NCBI GenBank assembly: GCA_017478725.1
Contig: JAFVDD010000039.1
Span: 1 to 34,096, forward strand
Length of the DNA stretch: 34,096 nt
Direction: 5' to 3'
Source of the DNA: Paludibacteraceae bacterium
GTDB taxonomy: Bacteria; Bacteroidota; Bacteroidia; Bacteroidales; Paludibacteraceae
Shown: piece by piece, positions 8,501 to 15,337 of the stretch
Position numbering within the stretch: position 1 is the first letter of the stretch
Layout of the letters: every line of letters begins with the position of its first letter
Translations under genes and position numbers: made by a program
Notes under the pieces: generated by a model
Told to the model about the DNA's origin: nothing
Database searches by the model: none
What the model saw: only the letters and a program-made list of their open reading frames with translations

Positions 8501-11500
8501 GAACATATGCCCAGTAAATGTTTGTACCTGCGATATTCGACATCTCTGCACTCGGTCTGTCTTTACCTCCAGCGCCTTTATTGTCACTACTAGTATCCCA
8601 ATATGCATTGAAATAAACCCATACTCTATTACCATCACTCCCCCATAAACTATTACCCGTCTCTGCATTCACATTGCGGAAATAGATTTTGTCGAGTTCC
8701 TCGAAACGGGCGGTCAGTGTGCCTTCTGTTTCATTGGTGGTGCCCAATCCGCGGAGGGTGGTCTCTTTGGCTGCTTCACTGGTAGCTGCCGAAGCGTCAT
8801 CGACATTGAAATCCAAAGTGCCCGACCGCTCCCAGCCCGCGAAATAATAACCTGCCGCAGCGGTTACGCTAAGGCTCTTGGTGGTCGTAACGCCCACATT
8901 GACAGTACTGCCCCAGGCGAATTCTTCTCCGCCGACAGTTACCGTTCCTTTGGACGGGTCATTGGCAGTGATGGTTACAGTCGCCTTATTCTCCACGAAC
9001 TTCGCATAGACGTTTGGAGCTGCTCCAATACTATTGATAGCCGTAAAATCGAAGCCATCGCCCGTGAAATCAGATTGTCCATAGTAATGATCCAAATGAT
9101 AACCTTCAGCCGGGTCAACCGTCCATGCCAAATTACCGCCTGCAGCGATATACTGGCCATCTGTAATGGACACTGTTGTGCCGCTTTCCGTTGCAGTCGC
9201 CGACATCGTACCACCGGTATTACTGTTGCTATGAATCGTTCCGTCCACATCCACATATCCTTGACCTATTGAGACAAGGTGAGAAGCCTGACGTTCTACT
9301 TGAATAGAAGGATACTCGTTACCATCATTGCTCAAATTGGTAATATGGAAGATATACGTACCACGACCAACGGTCTTAATGCGCACATCGTGCGCGCCAT
9401 TACCTTCTGTGTGATTCAGCTGCCAGTTGTCACCTGCTTGAAGTATATTATCCGGTTCGGAGCTTGCACTGCAGCCACGACGATTGTTTATATCACGATC
9501 CAATACACGGAATTTATAGGTTGCATTCGGATCGAGCGTACATGTACACTGCAGACAGACGCCATTATTGCCTAATCCTGTGAAACTCTTCACCTCAAAG
9601 TCAGATGCATCGGCAAATTCCCAACCAGGCATACCATGACCGGCTTTGTCATCACTTGCCAATGAACCATTCAGCGCAAAGCGCGGCTCAAAGAAGGCGG
9701 TGACGGTCTGTCCGTCGGCAGAGGCATTGACGCGCACAGGGTTGCTGTTGGCGGTGTAACCGGCTGCCAACGTGGCGTTAGCGGAGAACCGCCACTCCTT
9801 GAAGTGCCATGCATCGTTGGCTGGCACGGCGGTCAGTTCCGCATAAGAGGATACGCCGACGTTGGCGATGGCGGATGTCACTTTGGTACTATTGTACTCC
9901 ACGTGACCGCCGTATTGAGACGAAGCGGTATAGTTGGAGGTGGAGTCCACAGCGAGGCTGTGCGTATCCTCGGAGTAGATGGCATAAACGGTCTTGTTAC
10001 CGCCGGTGACGGCAACGGTGTAGGTCAGTTCGTCGTCTGTCGATACCTTGCCGTCGTCCCACGAAGAGGGGTCACTCTTGGTGAACCATCCGCGCCACGT
10101 GTATCCCGTAGCAGCTGCCGGAGCACGGAAAGTGACGCTGTTGCCGTCTGCTACATAGCCGTCTGTACTAACAGCATAATCTCCATCGCTATCATTCTCA
10201 GCCGACAAAGAACCATTCGCTCCACTCGCTGTACCGTTTCCGCTCCTGAGCGTCACTGCCTCATAATTAATCTGCCTTCTGGTGGGATAAGTAACCGTCA
10301 GGGTTTTGCTCGACGTGTTGAAATCAAACTTATAATCACCCTTCAAGTCAGCGGTAATGTGCAAGTTGTTTTGCTTGTCAACCAAATCAGACACCGAAGA
10401 TGGAGTTGCATTATAAGTAATGTTAGCCGTTGGCGTTTTACCATAGTAATAGGAATCATAAACCGGCTTGAAATCATAGTATTTGCCGCGCTCCAATTGG
10501 ATGGTTTTGGTTACCGTATTGGCAACACCTGCATCCTCCCAATCATCCGTTAACCAAGGTAGGGTATGACCATCAACCGTTCCGGACGTTGCTCCGTTAA
10601 TATTATAAATCTCCAGACGGTTTACGACAGGAACAGCGACTTCAAGGTCGATTACGCCGGAACCTTCTGTAATAGTAAATTCGTACGTTCCATCATAGTT
10701 TACCTCTAACGCGATATTACTACCGGCAGTTGACAACCCGGTTTCTTTAGGATTGTCTTTACCCATAGTGATAGCACCATCTGAGGCTCCCTTACCATAC
10801 CAAGTATTACTTGGTCCAGAACTACTTCCTGCATTAACTTTACGAATTTTGATTTGTGTTTTATAATCTTTGTCTTCAAAAGTCTTTTTCAATAGACCAA
10901 ACGAAGCCTTAAGAGTCGAAGGGTCAAACTTATGGTACGCAGGATCAGCTACCCAGTTATTAAACTTACCTGCCACATAGTAGCCTACCGGCATCCAGCG
11001 CGCGTACAAAGTGGTATTCGATGTGCGAATCCAGTTACCGCTCGCATCTGTGTAATTTTCCACACCACTTTTAACAGTTCCATCTTCTTTGATAACCTGA
11101 ATACCATTTCCATTATCTTCTGTCCAAAAACCGTCAAAACCGTTATCTGCCTTTGTGGGGAAGTCAGATCCGGTAATACCCGCCAACGCTGTACCGTAGT
11201 ATATCGTGCGGTTTGCAGGTCCACCCGATCCGCTTTCCATATCAAAAGTCAAAGTGGACTGAATAGATTTAAAGAATACATATAAATCATTCGCACCTGC
11301 AACAGAAGAGATGGTTTTGGTTGCTTGTCCGTCTGGAGTAGCATCTGCGGACTCTCCCCATCCCATGAATGTGTAACCGGTTGCAGTACCGCTTTCTGTT
11401 ACAGAAAAAGAAGAAGTAAGGGCAGCCGATTTTGCGTAGGCATCCTTTGACAGTGTCTCTGCACTTTCTGTAGCAGATGATCCGTTTCCATTAATATATG

Positions 11501-12431
11501 TACGTGTTGCTTTGATTGTTCCAGGCCATGTTGCTTGCGAAGTAATCTCTGTATAAGAACTTCCATTATCATTAGACAACATCACATGAATAGTCTGGTT
11601 GTGGTTGAGCATGCTGTAACCATTATTGCCATGACTGGCATCACAATCAATAGAAATCTCTCCGGCGTTATCTGCATTAGCTTTTGATATAAGATACGTT
11701 CTACTACTATTCATACCGTAACGCAGGACATCGGAGTAATGGGTGGCGTCTTTTATATTCCATACAGACCAGCTATTTCCGCTAAAGGAACTGGCGTTTC
11801 CCATCATTCCCACATATTTGGCATCATTGTAATTAGCATTAGGGGAGATATACCACAGATTGGTATTGGTGAGATGAGACATGGAATAGTTCGTGGAGTG
11901 GGTTTTATGTCCCTCGCAAAAAAGGATATGTGCATCACTCCACTGTGCATTCGAGTTGTCAAAATATACATAGCAACCGCTTGCAACGGTTATATTGCTA
12001 GAGCGGAATGCGTGAAAGTGATTGACAGAGATGTATCTGTCGGTACCATCCGTATAAGGCGCTTTGGGCTCCCAGTCTAAGTCTGCGCCACTATCTCCTA
12101 TCTTAAATTTTTCACATGTGTTAATGTCGTAAGAGAAAAGATAATAGGTAGTGTTGTCTATCGTTTTTGTACCAGCGTCAGACATGGGTAGGCGTGAGTC
12201 CCAATTGGACTCAGTACCGTTTTTCCAATGGTGAATTTTTGGAGCCGAATTAGTAGTGGATACATAGTAAACCACATTTCCTCCCCACATCTGTCCCACG
12301 CCGAGGGTGAGGAGGAATAGACAGATAATAGACATTAGCCTTGACCGTCGGTTGACCGTCGGTTGACTGTCGGGATTGACTGCTAATTGACTGCTCCGAC
12401 ACAGTCCTTTAAGATTAAGTAAAGTTTTCAT
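5508..12431 (-). CDS. Giant secreted or surface protein with InlB-like repeats and C-terminal sorting-like segment
   Basis: 2307 residues, probably cell-surface. The hydrophobic signal is MSIICLFLLTLGVGQMWGG (residues 33-51), so either a 32-residue pre-extension exists or translation begins at Met33 (12335). The extension is encoded by an 11-nt micro-repeat. Near the mature N-terminus, VVYYVSTTNSAPKIHHWKN recalls starch-binding-type modules. Listeria-Bacteroides/InlB-type segments follow (GYTFMGWGESADA, TTLYARWMPVGYYVAGKFNNW, GYTWRGWFTKSDPSSWDDG, GYYFAGWERSG). The C-terminus ends RIVDGVLYIVKNGQ then VFDARGNKVK, resembling the short C-terminal sorting segments of Bacteroidales type IX secretion cargo. 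No catalytic motif was recognised. The next gene upstream on the strand ends 25 bp away and I see no promoter between, so it may belong to a longer transcript. Adhesin or glycan binder is an inference. Confidence 0.85.
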   Translation of the reverse strand: MKTLLNLKGLCRSSQLAVNPDSQPTVNRRSRLMSIICLFLLTLGVGQMWGGNVVYYVSTTNSAPKIHHWKNGTESNWDSRLPMSDAGTKTIDNTTYYLFSYDINTCEKFKIGDSGADLDWEPKAPYTDGTDRYISVNHFHAFRSSNITVASGCYVYFDNSNAQWSDAHILFCEGHKTHSTNYSMSHLTNTNLWYISPNANYNDAKYVGMMGNASSFSGNSWSVWNIKDATHYSDVLRYGMNSSRTYLISKANADNAGEISIDCDASHGNNGYSMLNHNQTIHVMLSNDNGSSYTEITSQATWPGTIKATRTYINGNGSSATESAETLSKDAYAKSAALTSSFSVTESGTATGYTFMGWGESADATPDGQATKTISSVAGANDLYVFFKSIQSTLTFDMESGSGGPANRTIYYGTALAGITGSDFPTKADNGFDGFWTEDNGNGIQVIKEDGTVKSGVENYTDASGNWIRTSNTTLYARWMPVGYYVAGKFNNWVADPAYHKFDPSTLKASFGLLKKTFEDKDYKTQIKIRKVNAGSSSGPSNTWYGKGASDGAITMGKDNPKETGLSTAGSNIALEVNYDGTYEFTITEGSGVIDLEVAVPVVNRLEIYNINGATSGTVDGHTLPWLTDDWEDAGVANTVTKTIQLERGKYYDFKPVYDSYYYGKTPTANITYNATPSSVSDLVDKQNNLHITADLKGDYKFDFNTSSKTLTVTYPTRRQINYEAVTLRSGNGTASGANGSLSAENDSDGDYAVSTDGYVADGNSVTFRAPAAATGYTWRGWFTKSDPSSWDDGKVSTDDELTYTVAVTGGNKTVYAIYSEDTHSLAVDSTSNYTASSQYGGHVEYNSTKVTSAIANVGVSSYAELTAVPANDAWHFKEWRFSANATLAAGYTANSNPVRVNASADGQTVTAFFEPRFALNGSLASDDKAGHGMPGWEFADASDFEVKSFTGLGNNGVCLQCTCTLDPNATYKFRVLDRDINNRRGCSASSEPDNILQAGDNWQLNHTEGNGAHDVRIKTVGRGTYIFHITNLSNDGNEYPSIQVERQASHLVSIGQGYVDVDGTIHSNSNTGGTMSATATESGTTVSITDGQYIAAGGNLAWTVDPAEGYHLDHYYGQSDFTGDGFDFTAINSIGAAPNVYAKFVENKATVTITANDPSKGTVTVGGEEFAWGSTVNVGVTTTKSLSVTAAAGYYFAGWERSGTLDFNVDDASAATSEAAKETTLRGLGTTNETEGTLTARFEELDKIYFRNVNAETGNSLWGSDGNRVWVYFNAYWDTSSDNKGAGGKDRPSAEMSNIAGTNIYWAYVPRGVTYNNQTTVAFSSRDWRNYNNFSGGGFAAYRSDYNRILNMFVPHHDQTNNLYSVSYNNNGYWMKYDTKAGEGAGYYWQRFTTSPNAYTQVAEMVATSDKATTLKFTVTIDDITAVNNHYMITSAGGLKYWPKTAGGAVETITSSNCTNLNLFEDTGTWPAFVFTPTIKGDYTFTLDQTGDVMKFSVEYPETPTNGYRLKHTYNDGSAKTTYSNIISATDAASGANTVSMFLSNGGTETLVLQKCTGVDGSGNLEWSTGNSDNLPAALAAGSTPGVYVFDITIDPSTDKVTAATEPSAYTGDYYIHVNATTRNNLNNGDPKSGSAVGNKFTKFLTNTTFGDTYDHYWVDWFIGTSDGGGAQVVAATIGNGINDDLAGKVGVGESTTTDGANVRYGYNSLTNDFTYAMIEGDGASIKIEGKEADRVKIYNGSSYEDSYNNPRPATDADNWMYKFEAKVKLGSQATITTRYNGTLETLAEDKTLLGNAASPTEDEFGVEVTYDFKTNRLIAAWKPDPEEEINKAIDLYSNLMVVRTENANPTLLNLTGDGALNNITQVYTVMEFTKANWDAADRTITSSGYTDAYYWISLPYDCKVSDIFGIEGYGSDGYWVIQTYHGDYRARDGWWAETESWWYDLDRTDMMKANQGYVLRLTNLESTGAPFTRTGVNTLRLYFPSSNAANINIGLLTGEVSYTLDPMHCDKWRGTNAGDPRYDRRAIDSNWRIIGSPSFNTATISDPTFTTGSYPANQTGYALKYFYTWSVSANVPVYTITSTSNFEFKATHAYLVQYEGKIVWSEVTSNPLVGVKAAPAHNNEEQGDQTLKMVLSKGSEQADVTYISRMAEGATEGYDLNLDLSKLLSNSGNNLYTLAGYYKLAGNCLPETTTTVPVGVQIAAEGEYTFSMPEGTNGVGAVLIDNIAGTRTNLALTDYTVQLPAGQTDNRFVLELSPISNVATEIENVQGDNVQGTNAQKRIVDGVLYIVKNGQVFDARGNKVK
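5592..5625 (-). repeat. GTAC/GTCCC micro-repeat inside the giant surface-protein gene
   Basis: Plus-strand reading is alternating GTACCTT, GTACATT, GTCCCCTT, GTACATT. It encodes ENVQGDNVQGTNAQ just before the C-terminal segment, i.e. a linker. Same word family as the repeats at 21482, 22351 and 23390. Confidence 0.55.
12341..12396 (-). repeat. Five imperfect 11-12 nt tandem repeats at the 5' end of the giant gene
   Basis: On the minus strand, units of the type GCAGTCAATTA, GACAGTCAACC, GACGGTCAACC follow one another and encode residues of the N-terminal extension before the signal peptide. Copy-number change by 11 nt would shift the frame if Met1 is used. Confidence 0.6.
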
Positions 12432-12456
12432 TGTATTAGGTGTTTTTTTATGTTAA

Positions 12457-12627
12457 TTATTTTTCTGTTCGCTCATCTCTACGACGATTATATTCTTCGA
12501 GCAGCTTTGCGTTTTTTACCAGCATTTCATTTGTTTTCTCATGTAGACTTGTTTCTATTTCTTTCATATTTTTGGGATGACGCCATGCATTCCAGCGTGC
12601 AATCCACCTTTTAATTATTAACATCAT
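12457..12627 (-). CDS. Small basic protein, unknown
   Basis: I do not recognise it. From Met at 12627 it has 56 residues: a Trp/Arg-rich start (MMLIIKRWIARWNAWRHP) and a charged helical tail (SLHEKTNEMLVKNAKLLEEY) that could form a coiled coil. A longer reading from 12717 (86 residues) would overlap the previous gene by 71 bp out of frame; I prefer the shorter one because the extra residues are the other frame of that gene. It lies 20 bp after the 94-residue gene and 25 bp before the giant gene, all on the minus strand. Confidence 0.45.
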   Translation of the reverse strand: MMLIIKRWIARWNAWRHPKNMKEIETSLHEKTNEMLVKNAKLLEEYNRRRDERTEK

Positions 12628-12646
12628 AATATATTGTCCTGTAAAA

Positions 12647-12931
12647 TCAATACCCCACAGGCGGTTCTGGATCCAAAAATATGGATATAGCACTATTGAT
12701 TTGCCGTTGGTTTTCATTCAAACGCTTTAAGTATTGGCACACCTGAGCATAGTTGCCAGAAAACAACATTCTTCGTGTTTTTCCATCACGCAATTCAATA
12801 ATCACTCCCGGTTGAGCGTACTCACGTACCCACGCTCTTTCGTTGATACTAATTCCACCTTTGATAAAATTACCAACATGAATTGCGCTGGCAGTTCGTC
12901 TATTAGAAAGATATAAAATTTTATTTGGCAT
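12647..12931 (-). CDS. Conserved-looking 94-residue protein, unknown
   Basis: Not recognised. The protein starts MPNKILYLSNRRTASAIHVG, then NFIKGGISINERAWVREYAQ and PGVIIELRDGKTRRMLFSGN, followed by a helical part with YAQVCQYLKRLNENQRQIN. It is soluble and basic, with alternating strands suggesting a small beta-rich domain. It sits 10 bp after the 219-residue membrane protein gene on the same strand, so it is likely cotranscribed. AT-rich codons (ATA, AGA) set this group apart from the GC-rich chromosomal genes. Function cannot be inferred. Confidence 0.6.
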   Translation of the reverse strand: MPNKILYLSNRRTASAIHVGNFIKGGISINERAWVREYAQPGVIIELRDGKTRRMLFSGNYAQVCQYLKRLNENQRQINSAISIFLDPEPPVGY

Positions 12932-12941
12932 ATGATTTTAA

Positions 12942-13601
12942 TTATTTAGGATTTTCCAATATAGTGATAGATATGTCTTGCAAAATAGACATTTCATATT
13001 CCTCCAAGTAGGCAATAATCAGATTTAATTTATTCGCCAAATCCTTACATTCGCTACTATCAATGAAATATCTATCATTTTGCTTGAAATTTTGGTATTT
13101 GCTTAAAAACATATCTTTTCCTTCTTTTACTTGCTGAACTATCTTTTCCGCATTTTCTTTTTCTTCTTTTCTTTTCTTTAGAATGGACAAAGAAGGAAGA
13201 TTTTTGAAGTAGTTTTCATACCGATATAGCACGATATAAATAGTATACAAATGCATTACTTTAACAGAGCCTGTTCGTAACGATAGTTCCTTTGCTGCCA
13301 ACTCTTCCTCAACATGTTGAAGTTTGGATAGTATAGTATTTTGAATATTTATTTTTTCATGTGTCTTTTGCTGATCGCGCTCACCTATATAAATAGCAAT
13401 TGTCAAACCGATAAAAGCTAATACATTAGCAATAGCTATAATGGGCGATGAAAAATTATACCAATTACCCAACGCCTCATTCTGAGGTGCCAATTGGGAA
13501 AGGTGATTATAAAAATAACCACAACACCAAAATATTAGGCTAATGCATACTACCACGCATAACGCGATAGCACATTTGGCTTCGCTATTACTTTGTTTCA
13601 T
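12942..13601 (-). CDS. Two-TM membrane protein with coiled coil, possible phage-defence type
   Basis: 219 residues. Two N-terminal hydrophobic segments (AIALCVVVCISLIFWCCGYF, about residues 11-30; IIAIANVLAFIGLTIAIYIG, about 53-72) are followed by a coiled-coil-like stretch (RDQQKTHEKINIQNTILSKL then QHVEEELAAKEL) and a charged helical cytoplasmic part ending near ISITILENPK. Two TM helices plus a helical cytosolic domain are also the shape of some putative abortive-infection proteins, but I see no diagnostic motif, so that is weak inference. It overlaps the upstream membrane protein gene by 14 bp and is AT-rich, suggesting one acquired cassette. Confidence 0.7.
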   Translation of the reverse strand: MKQSNSEAKCAIALCVVVCISLIFWCCGYFYNHLSQLAPQNEALGNWYNFSSPIIAIANVLAFIGLTIAIYIGERDQQKTHEKINIQNTILSKLQHVEEELAAKELSLRTGSVKVMHLYTIYIVLYRYENYFKNLPSLSILKKRKEEKENAEKIVQQVKEGKDMFLSKYQNFKQNDRYFIDSSECKDLANKLNLIIAYLEEYEMSILQDISITILENPK

Positions 13602-14202
13602 CTTTGTATTCCAAAACCATATTATAAATTTTTCTTTGTATTGCGAGCATCGTTACAAGGCATATATAAATGATCCCTAAAATGCACCAAAAATAGGTTT
13701 TACTTTGGAACATAACCGCTACTAATGCCCAAATCCATGTTTGTAGAAATGCCACATGGCTCTCTAATATCTCTATACGCTTACAATAGTAACTATTTTC
13801 ATATGCTTTATTGTATTGTTTGTAATATTCTTTAAGTTTGGCATCATCCCGATTGTAAGTCAATAAAACTATTGGGCTTGTGATGTATTTGATGGGATCA
13901 CATACCAATGCATGCATAATTGCGCAAAATGGGAATTTGTTACTTTCTCTGAAACGCTTCTCGTCTTCTTCATAAATAATATCGGTGTTATTCCTCCACC
14001 ACAAACTGCTCCACCACGTGCCGATAGTTTTCAAAACAAGCCCCACCATCAAAATAATGCCGAAAAACGCTATGTACCCTATCCAATTATCGAAACATTT
14101 TGTTTGGGGATAGTCATATACCCAAAATACCAATGCACTTGGTACTATAAGTGTAAATATATCGTATAGTGTCATCCTATTTATTATTGAGTTTTCTGTC
14201 AT
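13588..14202 (-). CDS. Multi-pass membrane protein, unknown
   Basis: 204 residues. Hydrophobic segments lie near residues 13-29 (IFTLIVPSALVFWVYDY), 42-60 (GYIAFFGIILMVGLVLKTIG) and a pair near the C-terminus (WIWALVAVMF and FWCILGIIYICLVTMLAI). Between them is a hydrophilic domain with many charged and Tyr residues (KLKEYYKQYNKAYENSYYCK). I recognise no family. It is the first gene of the minus-strand group and overlaps the next gene by 14 bp, implying coupled translation. No TAnnTTTG promoter is visible upstream, although a terminator at 14275-14307 separates it from the toxin gene. Confidence 0.7.
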   Translation of the reverse strand: MTENSIINRMTLYDIFTLIVPSALVFWVYDYPQTKCFDNWIGYIAFFGIILMVGLVLKTIGTWWSSLWWRNNTDIIYEEDEKRFRESNKFPFCAIMHALVCDPIKYITSPIVLLTYNRDDAKLKEYYKQYNKAYENSYYCKRIEILESHVAFLQTWIWALVAVMFQSKTYFWCILGIIYICLVTMLAIQRKIYNMVLEYKDETK

Positions 14203-14274
14203 AATATTTTGATTTTATGTTATTATTCGTTTTTTGCTTTGCACTTTTTGCACTTTTAATCATACTGATATACA

Positions 14275-14307
14275 GAAAAAAGCAAGACACGAGATTTCTC
14301 TCATGTC
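14275..14307 (-). terminator. Hairpin terminator of the toxin-antitoxin operon
   Basis: On the minus strand GACATGAGA, loop GAAA, TCTCGTGTC followed by TTGCTTTTTT is a textbook intrinsic terminator 28 bp after the toxin stop codon. Confidence 0.75.
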
Positions 14308-14334
14308 AGGCAAAAAGAAATATGTATTAGGAGA

Positions 14335-14655
14335 TTATTCCTTGAAACGCGCTACAAGTTCTTCGGGGCTCTTACGCGTATCCCAAACATCTGCAATCTC
14401 AATACGCTCCTCAGATTCTCGATAGATGATTTTTGTCAAATGACCAATTAGCAATCGGCGAAACTCATATCGGCTACCTTCCAATAAGGGCTCTATCTGG
14501 CCCATCTTAGGGTTCTCCAATAACTTGCCTACCGCCTTATGAACCTCTGCTGTATATCGTTTCGCGCGTGTTATTCCAAACTCATCAGCCACATAGTCAA
14601 TTATAATACCATATGCTCCTTCGGCTCTATCAGACCAAGCAATCTTCTTTCTCAT
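14335..14655 (-). CDS. parE: ParE/RelE-superfamily toxin
   Basis: 106 residues, the usual size for this fold. The start KKIAWSDRAEGAYGIIIDYV is the helix-hairpin opening of ParE/RelE toxins, and the end has the typical strand pattern FRRLLIGHLTKIIYRESEER followed by IEIADVWDTRKSPEEL, close to the usual IYRI....I.I..V.D.R..P. ParE members poison gyrase and RelE members cut mRNA; the sequence alone does not decide which. It overlaps the antitoxin gene by 4 bp and is the second gene, the normal order. A terminator follows directly. Confidence 0.88.
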   Translation of the reverse strand: MRKKIAWSDRAEGAYGIIIDYVADEFGITRAKRYTAEVHKAVGKLLENPKMGQIEPLLEGSRYEFRRLLIGHLTKIIYRESEERIEIADVWDTRKSPEELVARFKE

Positions 14656-14906
14656 ACAGCGACAGCGAATTTATGCTCCAGACGTTGATTCATCCTCTCG
14701 AGCACCTCGTCATTCGTATAGTACTCGCCCCGTTGAATCTCAGCGATGCCCTCTTCTGCACCGGCAATCAGTTGCTGACGGATAGACTCATCTACATGGT
14801 TTATCTGCCGCACATTAGCTTGCAGCTCTGCTATCACTTGTTCTTGCTCTTGCACAGATAGCGTCATGATGACAGCGATGAGACTTTTTAATGTTTCTTG
14901 TGCCAT
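14652..14906 (-). CDS. Antitoxin of the ParE/RelE-type pair
   Basis: 84 residues, acidic and helical (MAQETLKSLIAVIMTLSVQE, then QVIAELQANVRQI, with DEVLERMNQRLEHKF at the C-terminus). The C-terminal part, with EIQRGEYYTNDEVLERMNQR, has the look of the toxin-wrapping segment of RelB/ParD-like antitoxins. Gene order, the 4-bp overlap with a recognisable toxin and the operator-like palindrome at the promoter support the assignment more than sequence similarity does. Confidence 0.82.
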   Translation of the reverse strand: MAQETLKSLIAVIMTLSVQEQEQVIAELQANVRQINHVDESIRQQLIAGAEEGIAEIQRGEYYTNDEVLERMNQRLEHKFAVAV

Positions 14907-14923
14907 AGTTGTATCATTTTGCG

Positions 14924-14964
14924 TTTGCGACGCAAAAGTACTACTTTTTTATGACATACGCAAA
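14924..14964 (-). promoter_or_regulatory. Promoter and probable autoregulatory operator of the toxin-antitoxin operon
   Basis: On the minus strand TTTG (14961-14964), 20 nt, TACTTTTG (14933-14940). A perfect palindrome TTTGCG-A-CGCAAA at 14924-14936 overlaps the -7 box and start site, where an antitoxin repressor would block the polymerase. A further half-site TTTTGCG lies at 14917-14923. Confidence 0.65.
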
Positions 14965-15010
14965 CATTTACACAAAAATCTTTCTTTTTTGCCTGTTTTT
15001 TACAGTAATA

Positions 15011-15181
15011 TCAGTATGTCAAAGATCGTTTTACCTCTGTTTTAAGCCCTGAGGCGGGGCTATGTCTTGTTTGGCTATATTTTACCCAATGGTGTGGTAT
15101 CTATACTCTTTTTTGTCGGATAAATCCGACGGCAAGGGACAAAGTGTTTTTCTTTTGGTTCTCGCAAAGATGCGAGAAAAA
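15011..15181. repeat. 171-bp direct repeat, copy 1 (left of the nuclease gene)
   Basis: Matches 16643-16814 in the same orientation with two substitutions and a one-base indel. It contains three small hairpins (GCCC/GGGC; GTCGGAT/ATCCGAC; TTCTCGCA/TGCGAGAA), none followed by a convincing T run, and the word AAGGGACAAAGTG. Short reading frames inside it show no bias suggesting a gene. Confidence 0.92.
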
Positions 15182-15269
15182 TGCATGACGGGTTTCTTTT
15201 ATTGCTGGATAAAATCCGGCCTATTGAACATTGTTTTTGCTCGTTCATTTATTACTTTGACAATACTGA

Positions 15270-15305
15270 AAAACAAGTAGATGACACGCAAGGCGCATCA
15301 TCTAC
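15270..15305 (-). terminator. Hairpin terminator of the DUF1016 nuclease gene
   Basis: On the minus strand GTAGATGA...TCATCTAC with an inner GCG/CGC pairing is followed by TTGTTTTT, 33 bp past the stop codon. The nuclease gene therefore has its own promoter and terminator. Confidence 0.7.
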
Positions 15306-15332
15306 AAACAGATTAGGGAATATTTATTAATC
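15305..15332. repeat. Left inner inverted repeat of the nuclease cassette
   Basis: Blocks CAAACAGATTAG (15305-15316) and TATTTATTAATC (15321-15332) recur as reverse complements at 16627-16638 and 16593-16604, on the other side of the nuclease gene. The block spacing differs (4 against 22 nt). Confidence 0.7.
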
Positions 15333-15337
15333 GAAAA

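Noticed and set aside
12628-12717. 86-residue version of the small protein at 12457
   Set aside because: The extra N-terminus overlaps the preceding gene by 71 bp in another frame and looks like that gene's shadow.
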